A stretch of 64,000 nt of DNA from positions 27,634,269 through 27,698,268 of the forward strand of contig CM057154.1 in NCBI GenBank assembly GCA_029962745.1, read 5' to 3'. The notes beneath the pieces were generated by a model. It was not told the DNA's origin, searched no databases, and saw only the letters and a list, made by a program, of their open reading frames with translations. Made by a program: the position numbers and the translations under genes. Below, piece by piece: positions 1 through 10,900 of the stretch (its first letter is position 1; every line of letters begins with the position of its first letter). Source of the stretch: Echinometra lucunter (lineage: Eukaryota; Echinodermata; Echinoidea; Camarodonta; Echinometridae).

Positions 1-203
1 ATTATGTGCAATTTGTATCTTTAATAATCTACATCTAATCTACATCTATATCTTCATCTACATCTATATCTACATATCCATCTATATATTATTCAATTAT
101 CTACATCTACATCAATATATACATCTACACCTATAAATACATTTACACACCCACACACCCTCACAACCGCCCACACACCCCACCTGCACACACGCACACC
201 CAC

Positions 204-247
<44 letters not shown>

Positions 248-670
248 CTTTACAACTACATCTGTATCAACATCTACCTGTATTTACATTTACATCTTCA
301 CCTACATCTACATTTACATCTACATCTACATTTACATCTACATCTACATTTACATCAACATCTACATTTACATCTACATCTACATTTACATCTACATCTA
401 CATTTACATCTACATCTACATTTACATCAACATCTACATTTACATCTACATCTACATTTATATTTACATCTATTTCTGCATTTACATCTACATCTATATC
501 TATTATTTACATCTATATCTTCATGCACACGTACATCTGCATCTATATACATCTTCATTTATATCTATACCTACATCTTCATCTACATTTGCATCTTTAA
601 TTATTGACAAGTACATCTACATCTTCATGTACATGTACATCTACATGTTTATCTACATTTACACTACATT
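1..670. repeat. TACATC/TACATTT tandem array with internal (TA)n
   Basis: Almost the whole stretch is built of TACATC and TACATTT words, most regular at about 290-480 where an 18-bp composite unit recurs. A (TA)n run lies at 207-243 and a CACACC-rich patch just before it. Nothing here looks coding. Confidence 0.9.
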
Positions 671-2836
671 GTAAATTCTGCATCCTGGCATAAAATTCCT
701 GTGAGTTTAGTCAACACCAATAAAAATGAAGTGACTACTCGATACATCTTTATGTTATCCAGCAATGCACACTTACTTCCTTTTCTAAATGTAATACGAC
801 TACGGGTATAGGACATAATCATTCTCATTATTGAAGAAATGAAACTGTGACAGACTAGGGAACCATTTTTTTTTTTTAGTTTGCTGACACCCATGGCTTA
901 AAAATCGCTCTCTATTAAACAGAAAGTTAAAAAAAGAAGAAGAAGAAGAAAAAACCCCTCGTCCATAAGCATCGTAAATGAAGTGTCCAGTAAAGCGAAT
1001 GAAGAACTGTTATATGTAGCTAGGAAAACATTTTTCAAATATACTTGGAACTTACTTTGATATTCAGTTATTTACATATCTTAAAATGGAATGCACCATT
1101 ATGACAAGAAGAATATACTTCTAAAGCAAGAATAGTGGCACATGAACAAATTTTTGTGATAAAATGCTACTAAAGCAACATGGTGATAAATGCCGTATGT
1201 ATTTTTAGATTAGAAAATTGCCAACCATTGGCTTCATTATTCAGATTTTAAACAAGATATTCGGACAGGATAGGGGACAAGATAAGTAAGAAATTCCTAA
1301 GAGTTTCTGTGGTGGCAGTGTCTTTGGAATGTTGCAATCCTAAAAATCGCTAATCTTATGAAATTACTTTAACATGTTAACAAGTCCAAATCTTATGAAC
1401 TTGATAAGAACCCTTAACAATGAAAGCAGATGTTCCTTAAGCAATTTAATTCGCTCATTTTATGTGAAATTATTTTTATAAATATGACCAATATTTTTTA
1501 TCCTCACTTATCCTCATATTCAGCCTGCATCATTAAAAAAGAGGTGTGAGTTAACGCAGATATACACATATTAATTCCATTACTGATTTATCTTTTTACA
1601 CCAAATTCAAGAAGAGTTCAGCACCAACGTTTGTACCCGCCCCTATTTTGTGCAGCCTAATACGGTGGCGCATGACCGTGTCGCTTGCTTTTTTCAAGCT
1701 GGCATATGCAAAGTTAGTTTTGGTAGCAAAAAGAAAATTGGCATAGAGCTAATGAAATAAGTCCAACATTGCCCGCCTTACATAAAAACTACCGGCTAGA
1801 GATCATTCGATATTCCATTCATGATTTCCGCAGAATGTTGGAGTAAATAATTGATGCAAATATTCCTAGTTCAGAACTAGAACGCAATATACACGCTTAC
1901 ACTAGTACTCTGCCCTACGCTTGGGCAGCCAAGCGTAGGGCAGCTGCACCCCGACCGATCGCCGCATAACCATCACAGGGCTTCGTTACACTTATCGCGT
2001 GAGAACTCTAATCGGTTTTTACACAGACCATCGGTCTCAATGTGCCCATTAACAACTCTGACCCGAGATTAAAAAAATACATGAACATGTAGCCTTTCAT
2101 TTGTTTAATATTCATATTGTGGAGGAAAAAATTCTGCTTAGATTTGCCACTAACCAGTTGAAAGAAATGAAATGGTATAGTTCTTGAGGGGCAACCAAAA
2201 CTGCAGGTAACCTTAATATGCAGCTGACACGTAGCACCCTCGTGATGTATTGGTAATCCATTGCTACGTCGTCGATTCGATCACTAACTAAAAAAAGATA
2301 TAGCGGTAATGGTCATAATTATGTAAATGAAGTTTTAGACAAAACATGGGAGGTCACATGTTTATCACGAAATGCCAGATATATCATATATTATTATAAT
2401 GATCTTCTGCATAGCAAGTGATATAAAAATCAAACAGCTTTCGCATCATCACTTTCTTAAAACTGAGCGTGTTAATGTGTCTATTTTGCTGATTGTTGAG
2501 CTGCACAGGTCTCTCCATATATTTAGAACGAAAATATACATACGAAAGGAAATAAGAGATAGCGTATAGCTTTTCCTCTGATGTCCTCCCTTCTTTACAT
2601 TTTTACAAAGGGTGAAGAAATGTCGTTTCCTCTGGAAGTCGAGCCCGTGTCCTTGTCTTAGGACTTAAATGCCTTAACCGTAAGACGTGTCAGTATTATA
2701 GACATTTTTGTTAAATCTTTGTGTAAATTTCAAAAATGGAGGACAGCTCTAGGTAACTTTGATTTGATAAAAGCTTCATTATTTATTCTCTTATGTGTTT
2801 TGTATTGATTTTCAAGAGAGTTGCAAACACTGCTGT

Positions 2837-2841
<5 letters not shown>
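671..2841. other. intergenic, no gene recognised
   Basis: AT-rich single-copy-looking DNA. Reading frames in both strands are short and show no domain or splice-site pattern. Only short A/G-rich simple sequence (about 930-955) stands out. Confidence 0.6.
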
Positions 2842-2888
<47 letters not shown>

Positions 2889-3035
2889 AAATTTGACAAA
2901 TGCAAACAACTTTGGCAACTCCCTTGTAAATAATAAACACTGAAAGAAAAGAAAATGGGAGAATAATAATTGCGTAGCTCCCTCAACGTTCCCAAAAGCT
3001 GTCATCCATTTTGAATCATCAAGGGTTGAAAAAAT

Positions 3036-3105
3036 GCCTCCGCCGGGAATCGAACCCAGGTCACTGGCTTAGAACGCCAATGCCTTACCACTAGACCACA
3101 GAGGC
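3036..3105 (-). other. tRNA-like SINE head, cloverleaf intact, anticodon-position TCT
   Basis: The 70-nt segment folds as a full cloverleaf: acceptor GCCTCTG/CGGAGGC, D arm GTCT/AGGC, anticodon stem TTGGC/GCCAG with loop GTTCTAA, T arm CTGGG-TTCGATT-CCCGG. The D-arm and T-arm boxes look closest to a tRNA-Glu type head, but the anticodon reads TCT. It sits inside a SINE, so I call it a SINE promoter, not a functional tRNA gene. Confidence 0.65.
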
Positions 3106-3374
3106 GGGCCAGCAGTTAGGCGTGACCGAACCCAATTGACCGACAGACAGATTTCCAACCCTTTTTAATTCTTTATTTTGGTGCAGATGAGTGAATGAAC
3201 AATGAGCGGCACGCGGCTTCTCATTGCAGATGAGTTAATGAACAATGAGCGGCACGCGGCTTCTCATTGTTCATTAACTCATCTGCACCAAAAATGAACA
3301 AATATAAAGAATCAAAAAGGGTTGGAAATCTGTCTGTCGGTCAATTGGATTCGGTCACGCCTAACTGCTGGCCC

Positions 3375-3444
3375 GCCTCTGTGGTCTAGTGGTAAGGCAT
3401 TGACGTTCTAAGCCAGTGACCCGGGTTCGATTCCCGGCGGAGGC
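3375..3444 (+). other. tRNA-like SINE head, second arm of the foldback
   Basis: Inverted copy of the 3036-3105 cloverleaf with TTGAC in the anticodon stem, which weakens pairing, and a perfect CCCGG-TTCGATT-CCGGG type T arm. Confidence 0.65.
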
Positions 3445-3536
3445 ATTTTTTCAACCCTTGATTCAAAATAGATGACAGCTCTGGGGAACATTGAGGGAGC
3501 TACGCAATTATTATTCTCCCATTTTCGTTTCTTTCA

Positions 3537-3585
<49 letters not shown>

Positions 3586-3621
3586 AATATAGTGCATGCT
3601 CTGGAGTTGAATATAATAATG

Positions 3622-3726
3622 TGCATCCATAGTTTTAGAATTTCTCAAATGCATTATTATGTCACCCAGGCCGTAGGCCGAGGTGACATAGTGCACGAGA
3701 GAAATTCTATATATATGGATGCACAT
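3622..3726. repeat. hairpin element, about 105 bp
   Basis: GTGCATCCAT... at the left pairs with ...ATGGATGCAC at the right, and an inner stem runs from GAATTTCTC to GAGAAATTC around AGGCCGTAGGCCG. It is an imperfect foldback with no coding potential. Confidence 0.7.
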
Positions 3727-3768
3727 TTTATGGTCTATTTGGCGACAATGAGCATGTACTATGCGTTA

Positions 3769-4387
3769 TATAAGATGGGAAACTGCTTGAGGGATCGGAG
3801 CTGATCAACAAACTACATCTATCACAGGTCATAAAGTGCAACGCACAGGCGTATTATCGATAATTCGTAGCGCGCGGCGCTGAGGGAAAATATTGTCCCG
3901 ATGGAAAAATATAGCTTCGGAGGGGAGATGAAATGTTATTTATCAAAGAGATAGACCACACAATATCTGTTATATTATTGTAATCAATGTAGATTCGCCA
4001 TCAGAGTATTGTACTAACTGCATTAATCGCGCTGCTTGCTGCAGCTCCGCTGCAAAATAACATGCCTAAGTAATAATTAAATAATATAATACAGCTAGCG
4101 CGCGCAGCGTGCAAACTACGCGTACACACATCTGACTACGCAGCTTATACGCAACGAGTGACGTCACCTCGATCAATATAACGGCGTTATATTGACCGAG
4201 GTGACGTCAAAACCAAAATATAACAATTGCGATCCTTGCAGCTCTAGTCACGTGATGGTATTTTGACCAATCACTGATTCGAATCTATATAGCCTATGTA
4301 ATATAACGCGTTATATACCACGGTCGTGGCCAAATAACGAATTACGCAGTGGCATCTGACCAATCAGAAATCTTTTAAGTAACCCAT

Positions 4388-4397
<10 letters not shown>
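3769..4397. mobile_element. short TIR element, ends TATATAAGATGGG
   Basis: TATATAAGATGGG at the left and CCCATCTTATATA at the right are inverted copies about 625 bp apart. A long inner palindrome at 4150-4210 joins two GACGTCACCTCG-type arms. No open frame; non-autonomous MITE-like element, followed directly by a (TA)n run. Confidence 0.6.
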
Positions 4398-4428
<31 letters not shown>

Positions 4429-5276
4429 CTGTTATCTTAATGTATGTATCTTGGCATTCACTTTAAATGGATCAAGCTGAGGCATGCGGATTGTAATTGT
4501 TCAATGTCCATCTGTCCCCCCCCCCCCCCCCCCCCCCACAAAGGAATTAATGCAGGTTGAAAAGTTGTCAATCTATCAGTCAAAAGAATCTGGTGTGGCC
4601 GAATCATGCACTGGCCTGTCTCCGTGGTCTAGTGGTTGAGGTACTGACGTTCAAAACAGGTTCGATTTCCGGCGGAGACGTTTTCCAACCTTTGCAATAA
4701 GAAAATAAAAGGGGACGTCTCTGGGGAAACTTTGATTCAAGCTACACACTAGGCCTACTATCCTCCTTTCATCTCCTTTCACCAGTCACATGTATTTAAA
4801 CTTACGTTTATACTCTCATAATGTGTGCGCGCGCACGCGTGTGTGTATATACACGGATTATATTATACTGAAATCCGGGACCGAAAACTGACCTATAAAA
4901 TATGATAAATCTCCTCTCCTTAAAGTAAAAAATATTTGCTTGCTTGCCAAAATTAATGGAATTAAGCCCATCTCTGTGTTTATAATCAACTTTCAGTTAA
5001 TAACATCATCAGCTGGTTATAAAGAGCAGCTTAGGTAATAGCCTCTACTGACTACCCCCCCCCCCCCCCCCGAAGCAGTGGTCTCATAATCCGGTGAGTC
5101 GGGTTCAAAACCCTTGCTTTAATAGGATATTTCTAACTCATTCTTGACGAATGATGGGACAAGCTCGCAAGGGGTATTTTTTTTCCCTTCTTGTTCACTC
5201 CTTTCTTCCATTCGATAAGGGGAAGGGGTTTTATACTAGGCAATGTATAGGGCTTATACACACCATTGCTCTCGAG
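4398..5276. other. intergenic with SINE fragment and poly-C runs
   Basis: Contains a (TA)n end, poly-C runs at about 4517-4538 and 5056-5071, and at 4615-4690 a damaged copy of the tRNA-derived SINE (TCCGTGGTCTAGTGGTTGAG... GGTTCGATTTCCGGCGGAGAC). No gene recognised. Confidence 0.65.
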
Positions 5277-6887
5277 CAGACGCGGCTCTAGAGCAAACGA
5301 TTTTTTTAGGGGGGCTACTGGGGTATGGAGGATATGTTAGCTAAAGCAAAGCGATTGAGAGGTGGGAGGGGGCTACCCTTTGGGGATACCCCCGGCCCCA
5401 CCCAAGCACGCGCAATATAGGGACTTTCGAAAATACACATCTACTATTTTTTTTTATTTGCGAGCGAACGAAGCGAGCGAGCCAAAAATAACCACTTCTT
5501 AATGTAATTGTCATCAAAATACAAACTAGACTGACATATTTAAATGGTCTTTTTAGCCACCTCGCTGGCAATTTTTTGCTGTCCAAAACCACCCTGTTCC
5601 TATTGAGCGAGCGAAGCGAGCAAAGAAATATAGACTTCACAGACCTTTAAAATATAAAGAATACATTCGGTCACCCTCCCTTGGATGCCCAGTTCATTTG
5701 CCTTCTTAAATAATTCTTTATGTAGCTATTATAATTACCCGCCCGCACACCGTCTTCCAAATATACTATTTGTTTTATTTTTCGAGCGAGCGAAGCGAGT
5801 AAGCCAAAAATAACCATTTCTTGCTGTAAAAGACGTCTTAGTTTGTCATCGAAATACAGGCCTATAAGATATTCAGTTGGTATATTTGGTCACGTCACTG
5901 ACAAATTATGATAAACCTCGCTGATCCAGTAAATTGTTTCCTGTCCAAAACCATACTTAGAAACGCCACTCTAAATAATACGAGCGAGTGAAGCAAGCAT
6001 CAAAAAACATGATAAAGTATCGTTTCAACATCAAAATACATTATATGCCTTTATTTGGTCACCTCCCTTGCATGCCCAATTCGTTTGCCTTCCCAAATAA
6101 TTCTTTATATGAGCGAGCGTAGCGAGAGAAGAAAAAAATATATACAAAATTCACGAATTGATCTTATCATGATCACCTGCAGAATTATTTCAAGGATAGT
6201 CGGACACGTCACTGCAAAAATGTTATGATATCCAGGCATAGACTGCTGCTAGAATAAGAGTGATTGCTGATCGAAAACATCTTGTTTCGTTTCTAGAATT
6301 TATGAGCGAGCAATTTTTTTTTTAAAATACTGAGACCGGGTTATACTACCCCCTTCTCGTGATTTAGTAATGTAAAATGATATTTATTGGCATCTTCCGT
6401 TCTCACAGGGGGTATTGCGAATAGGTTTATGATCGCAGGCCCTTATCTCCTGAAAATTCATCTATTTTAGGTCAACTTTGCCGCTCCGGAATCATTGCAG
6501 TTATATTAGTCTATAACTAACAATTAACGAGTAGAAAAATAGCATAAATTTGGGATAGCAAAACAAGATGCAAACCTATTTCCTTTCTAAGAAGTAGTCA
6601 TATAACCGGTATTGGTTAAGATCATTTAAATGCTAGCGAGCGCTTCAAGGTTTTTGCTTTATCTTTTTTCCTCTTTATCCTTTCTTTTTTTCCTCTCTCC
6701 TTTTTGATATGTGGGTTAAATACAAGCACATAATAATTAGAATCTATATGAGATTAAAATTGCACTTAAGTCATCAATTTCGTTTTTTTTTTTTTTTTTT
6801 TTTTTTTGGGGGGGGGGGGGGGCGGGCTTGAGTGATTTTGGGAGGCTTGAGCCCCCAAAGCCCCCCCCCCCCGTAGAACCGCGCATG
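5277..6887. mobile_element. hAT-like non-autonomous element with GAGCGAGCGAAGCGAGC repeats
   Basis: The ends CAGACGCGGCTCTA and (reverse) CATGCGCGGTTCTA are inverted matches, flanked by CTCTCGAG on the left and CTCTCAAG on the right: an 8-bp target duplication with one change, as expected for hAT transposons. Inside, a GAGCGAGCGAAGCGAGC-type motif recurs at about 5460, 5604, 5783, 5981, 6112 and 6303, every 130-200 bp. I see no transposase frame. Confidence 0.7.
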
Positions 6888-7802
6888 CTCTCAAGTTGTA
6901 GATGTATACTCGACTTATTTTACTGCGAATACCGAACGAGGTAATAACTTATTTTTTTTTTCTGTTTGTTTCTTTGTTTTAACGGGGAACTGTTACCAGT
7001 AAAAAATGCATGGTGTTTCTAACGGACGACAAATTACCAGATCCGAATAGCTTTTCCTATTTTTCCTGGGCACTATACTGCGCTTGCTCACTACTCAACC
7101 TTTGCAAACTACTGTCGACTATCGTCACAATAGTGCAATTAAAATGAACAATTGTAATGATTAGGTTTCATCTTTACAAGCGTAGCAGGGAACCTGAAAA
7201 TGGCTAGGATACTGGAGCAATATCTATAGAGTAATAATCAGAATTGTTGCTGCACAAAGGATATCAGGATGGAAAGAAAGTGTCAAAAGAACAATTGTTT
7301 TAATTTCTTCCCCCAAATAAATTCAGCAGGCAAAAATTTGTTTCAATTCAAACGCGCAGACTATTATATATCCGCTAAGCGAGTCATTATACAGACTGCC
7401 CACAAACTTGGCGCCTGCAGCTACTGGCGGCGCAAGTCACCAGTGAGCTCCGATGCTTTTGGTTCAGATCAGCTGGCTAAACTATCATGACTATAGGTTC
7501 GGTTTTGTTGAATTAACTGTGAGGAATAGATATAAAACAAAATATAGACCAAGGATTAAGTTCGAAAGTATAGTGGAAATTACCTTCGGATAAACTGCTT
7601 TTTCATTGCCAGTCCCTCCTTAAAAAAAAAAAAAAAAAAAAAAAAATCCACAAGGCTTTCTCATACCTTGGTACATTTAGATATCCTTTATGAATTCTAA
7701 TAAATATCCTTGTATTAAAGATCTGGTGGAATAACCACTACAGATGACGTGAGTGTGGCACTCGGTCGGTTTCACCATCACGGCTCAGATAAGCCACCGA
7801 CC
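6888..7802. other. upstream region of the sulfotransferase gene
   Basis: No recognisable promoter motif. One 73-codon open frame (7269-7490) has no similarity I know. A poly-A run lies at 7621-7646. A 5' untranslated exon could be present but cannot be placed. Confidence 0.4.
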
Positions 7803-7975
7803 ATGATGTCGAAAGAGCCACAATCAAAATCAAGGAAGGTGCTGTTCTTCTGGGTCCTGGTCACGGTCACCACGATCTGGTTGTTACTCTGGACCACGTC
7901 CAACGGGAACCAACCCTACACCTGGCTTGAGGGAGGCCAATCGATACCGGTCATGTGTTACCCTTCATCCACCAG
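7803..7975 (+). CDS. sulfotransferase coding exon 1: cytoplasmic tail, membrane anchor, stem
   Basis: Encodes MMSKEPQSKSRK then a hydrophobic segment VLFFWVLVTVTTIWLLLW and a stem of about 27 residues, ending at CACCAG/GTGAGG with two bases of an Arg codon. The open frame extends upstream to 7749 only through a GTG, so the ATG at 7803 in a good Kozak context is taken as the start. Confidence 0.85.
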
Positions 7976-10900
7976 GTGAGGTCATGCTTATGTATTACGA
8001 CATTAACAGAAAGTTTGATATACAGTAGAAAATTCCTTGTAAGCTCTGAAATTCTTTTATAGTTATTGTTATCATCATCATTATTATTATTATCATCGTA
8101 ATTATTATGATTATCATTATTAACATTTTTTATGTTGAAGAATATAATAGTATAACGTGCAAGTCGTGCATCTTACGGAAAAGCCTCCACATGCAAGATA
8201 TGACAAGAGGCAGCATTAGAACTCGGGACACTTTGATGCCACATGATCTCTCCCCTGGGAGCTGGGGGTGCTGGGGGTGCTGCGCCATCCCTGACTTTTT
8301 GGAGAGGGCCGGGGCATAGCATCCCTGTGAAAAATAGAAGTTGGGTACTTTGCGTACTTTTTGTGTCTACATGTACGTACTTTAGTTGACTATATAATAA
8401 ATTATAAATTGCTAGTACTGTGTGTGTTCATTAAGCAATGTTTATTGTAGTCTCTGAAAAAACCTGTCGGTTCGGTGAAAATTAGGCCGACAGAATCCAA
8501 TTTTTGAGGCGACGACGTATGAAAGGAGTTGCTCTGTATAGTGTGCCTGCTGTATTGGCGAATACAATTCTAAGGAGGGTCTATAGAACCTATACTAAGT
8601 CGGCTGTTGAAAGGTGTGTGCGCGCGCGCGTGTGTGTGCGTGAGTACAGTTATGTGGATGGCTGAAGGTCCCTTCCATGACATTAAAAAATTCTGAAAAT
8701 ATTTTATGCTTGGGTAAGCCACTTTTTGTAAAGGGTAAGAAAATTATATTGTGCAGGAATCGGTTGTGTATTTTGGCTGTTACATTTTTTTTTTTACTTG
8801 GGGAGACTCTTCAACTTTTTTAGACACTCAGTATACTGTACATTCTTTAAAAAAAGGAACCTGATTTCAGGGCAAATATATCTATTAAAGCCTAAGCGTA
8901 GTTTCGGTAGATTCGAAGAAATTTTTCATATTTTTAATTGAAAATTGCAGTTCCTTACTCACCACAAAATAGCATAAAATTACCCTTAAGTCACTTTGAT
9001 GACAAATCTTTGGTTGTTACTAAACAGTCACTACAGGAAGCTATATACTTATACCTATGGAGAAGAACATCAAGTCTCCAGTGATTATACATGTTTTCTG
9101 AATTTCTTCGAATGTTGATTGTTCAGAAGTTTAGAGATCATGTAGCTCTGTTGATTAGGCCCATTGTAATTTTGTTTGTAAGTTTTAACTGTGTTCCAAA
9201 ACTATAATGGGGTTTGAATATATTTTCAAACTCATCATTGCATAGAGAGGGAAAGCTATATTTCTCTACTCTAGAAAGCAGTGGTGTGCAATTTGTTATT
9301 CATCACTCACGCATCCTCACTAGAACAACAGAAAGTGGTTTACCAAGATTTCATTAACATGTAGACATAAAGACTTGCGGTAACTCTCATGACTATAAAG
9401 TGGAAACTTCTTAAGGTAATTTATTGGGCTCGGGAAAGTAGAATCCTTTGAATTTTTGACAGCACACAGAGGAATAGTGCTACAATTCTGTGGGCATATT
9501 CTATGGCTTAAATAGTTTCATTTTTTCCTACAATTAGTTGTTTTCAGAGATCGATTTTCAGAAATCAGCTCAAAATATCCCTATTGTTACAGAGTCATGA
9601 TTAAGATTCCTCGGTCTATTCTTAATTTTGAACGGTCGATTGTTTACCAACTTGGATCATCCTCGCGGCTGAATAGAATTTGTAAGGAGAATTAACATTA
9701 AGATTCATAACCTTCCTAATTATGAATTTGTACGCTATTATGAAAAAGAGAAGTTGCACTATTTCTTTACAATTCTATGTACTTTCACAATTTCGAAGGA
9801 ATTTTTTAATGAGGCAGAAAGTTTATTTTAGAAGAAATATATCGATATAGATACACCTAGTATAGGTTTTCCCGGTCATTTTCATGATTTTGTCGTTCAA
9901 TTTCATATTCCGAGCATTCAATTTCCCGCATTTCACGCTCGCAGCTCTGAAGCGGCTTTCAAATTCATATTGGGACATTCAGATTCACTATCCGAGCACT
10001 CATTTGTTCATTTGGGTCATTCAAATTCAAAGTAGGAGCATGCTTTTTGATAAATGGGCAATCAAATTAATTTCAAGCCGGCCACCGAATCTCCTTGGTC
10101 ATTCATATTCGTGAAAAGGCAACGAAGTTCACAATAAGTGCATTCAATTTAAAAGATTCGTTGCATTTAGTTAGCTTGGGGTCAATATGGGTGTTTTTGC
10201 CACTTAGCTTTGAATAAATTGGGCTTCTTTGGCAAGACATTTGCCATAATGTTATCATGCCTAAGTCCAAAGTTTAGGTCTATGCCATAAATGCTTCCAT
10301 TAGTAGTGGTAACATGGAGTTATAAACATTTCATATTGCTGTTTATTTAGGCTTCCACATGAGAGATTTTGAGATCATGTTGTTTGTTGGTTTTTTAATT
10401 GACGCTAAGTGGTTAGTTTTGTCTTTTTATGGGGGGCGTCATCAAGGAGTGTAAGTCAGAAATTATGTCGTTATGCTGTTAAAGTATTAAAGTACAAGGA
10501 CATGATATCATGTAATCATTGTATATCAAATACAAAGATAGGAAGAAAACGTCAATGAGGGCCATAGTCATGATAGTGTTGAGTTTCAAATTTTCGACCT
10601 TTGATTAGATCATCTTCAGAAACTGAGGTAAAACTGAACATTTTGATGCCTTCTTATCTAATTGTATCAGTGTATACAAAAACAGTTCTTGTTCAGTTTT
10701 ACCTGAACAAGAACTGTTTTGTATACACTGATACAATTAGATAAGAAGGCATCAAAATGTTCAGTTTTACCTGTATTTATATATATCATCTTCGGGAACT
10801 GAGGTAAAACTGAACAAGAACTGTTTTTGTATACACTGATACAATTAGATAAGAAGGCATCAAAATGTTCAGTTTTACCTCAGTTCCCGAAGATGATATA

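Larger units (their letters stand above)
2942..3538. repeat. head-to-head pair of tRNA-derived SINEs (foldback)
   Basis: Two copies of one tRNA-headed repeat lie in opposite orientation and form an imperfect palindrome of about 600 bp, the turn being near 3230-3270. Each arm runs from a tRNA-like head through a shared body (CAACCCTTGAT..., GACAGCTCTGG...) to a (TA)n tract: 2843-2885 on the left, 3538-3581 on the right. The (TA)n tail is shared with other copies at 43858, 59783 and about 60060. Confidence 0.8.

Noticed and set aside
290..480. CRISPR-like regular repeats
   Set aside because: Simple tandem TACATC words without unique spacers, in animal DNA.
3036..3105. Functional tRNA-Arg gene
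   Set aside because: Cloverleaf is good, but it is the head of a dispersed SINE with body and (TA)n tail, and anticodon and D/T boxes do not match a normal tRNA-Arg.
7269..7490. 73-codon frame upstream of the sulfotransferase
   Set aside because: No recognisable domain, no splice link to the gene; could be chance.
9884..10114. Open frame of 76 codons that recurs at 14225, 33263 and 57518
   Set aside because: It is the translated ATTCAAATTC word array of a non-coding TIR element; copies differ by frame breaks and no domain is visible.
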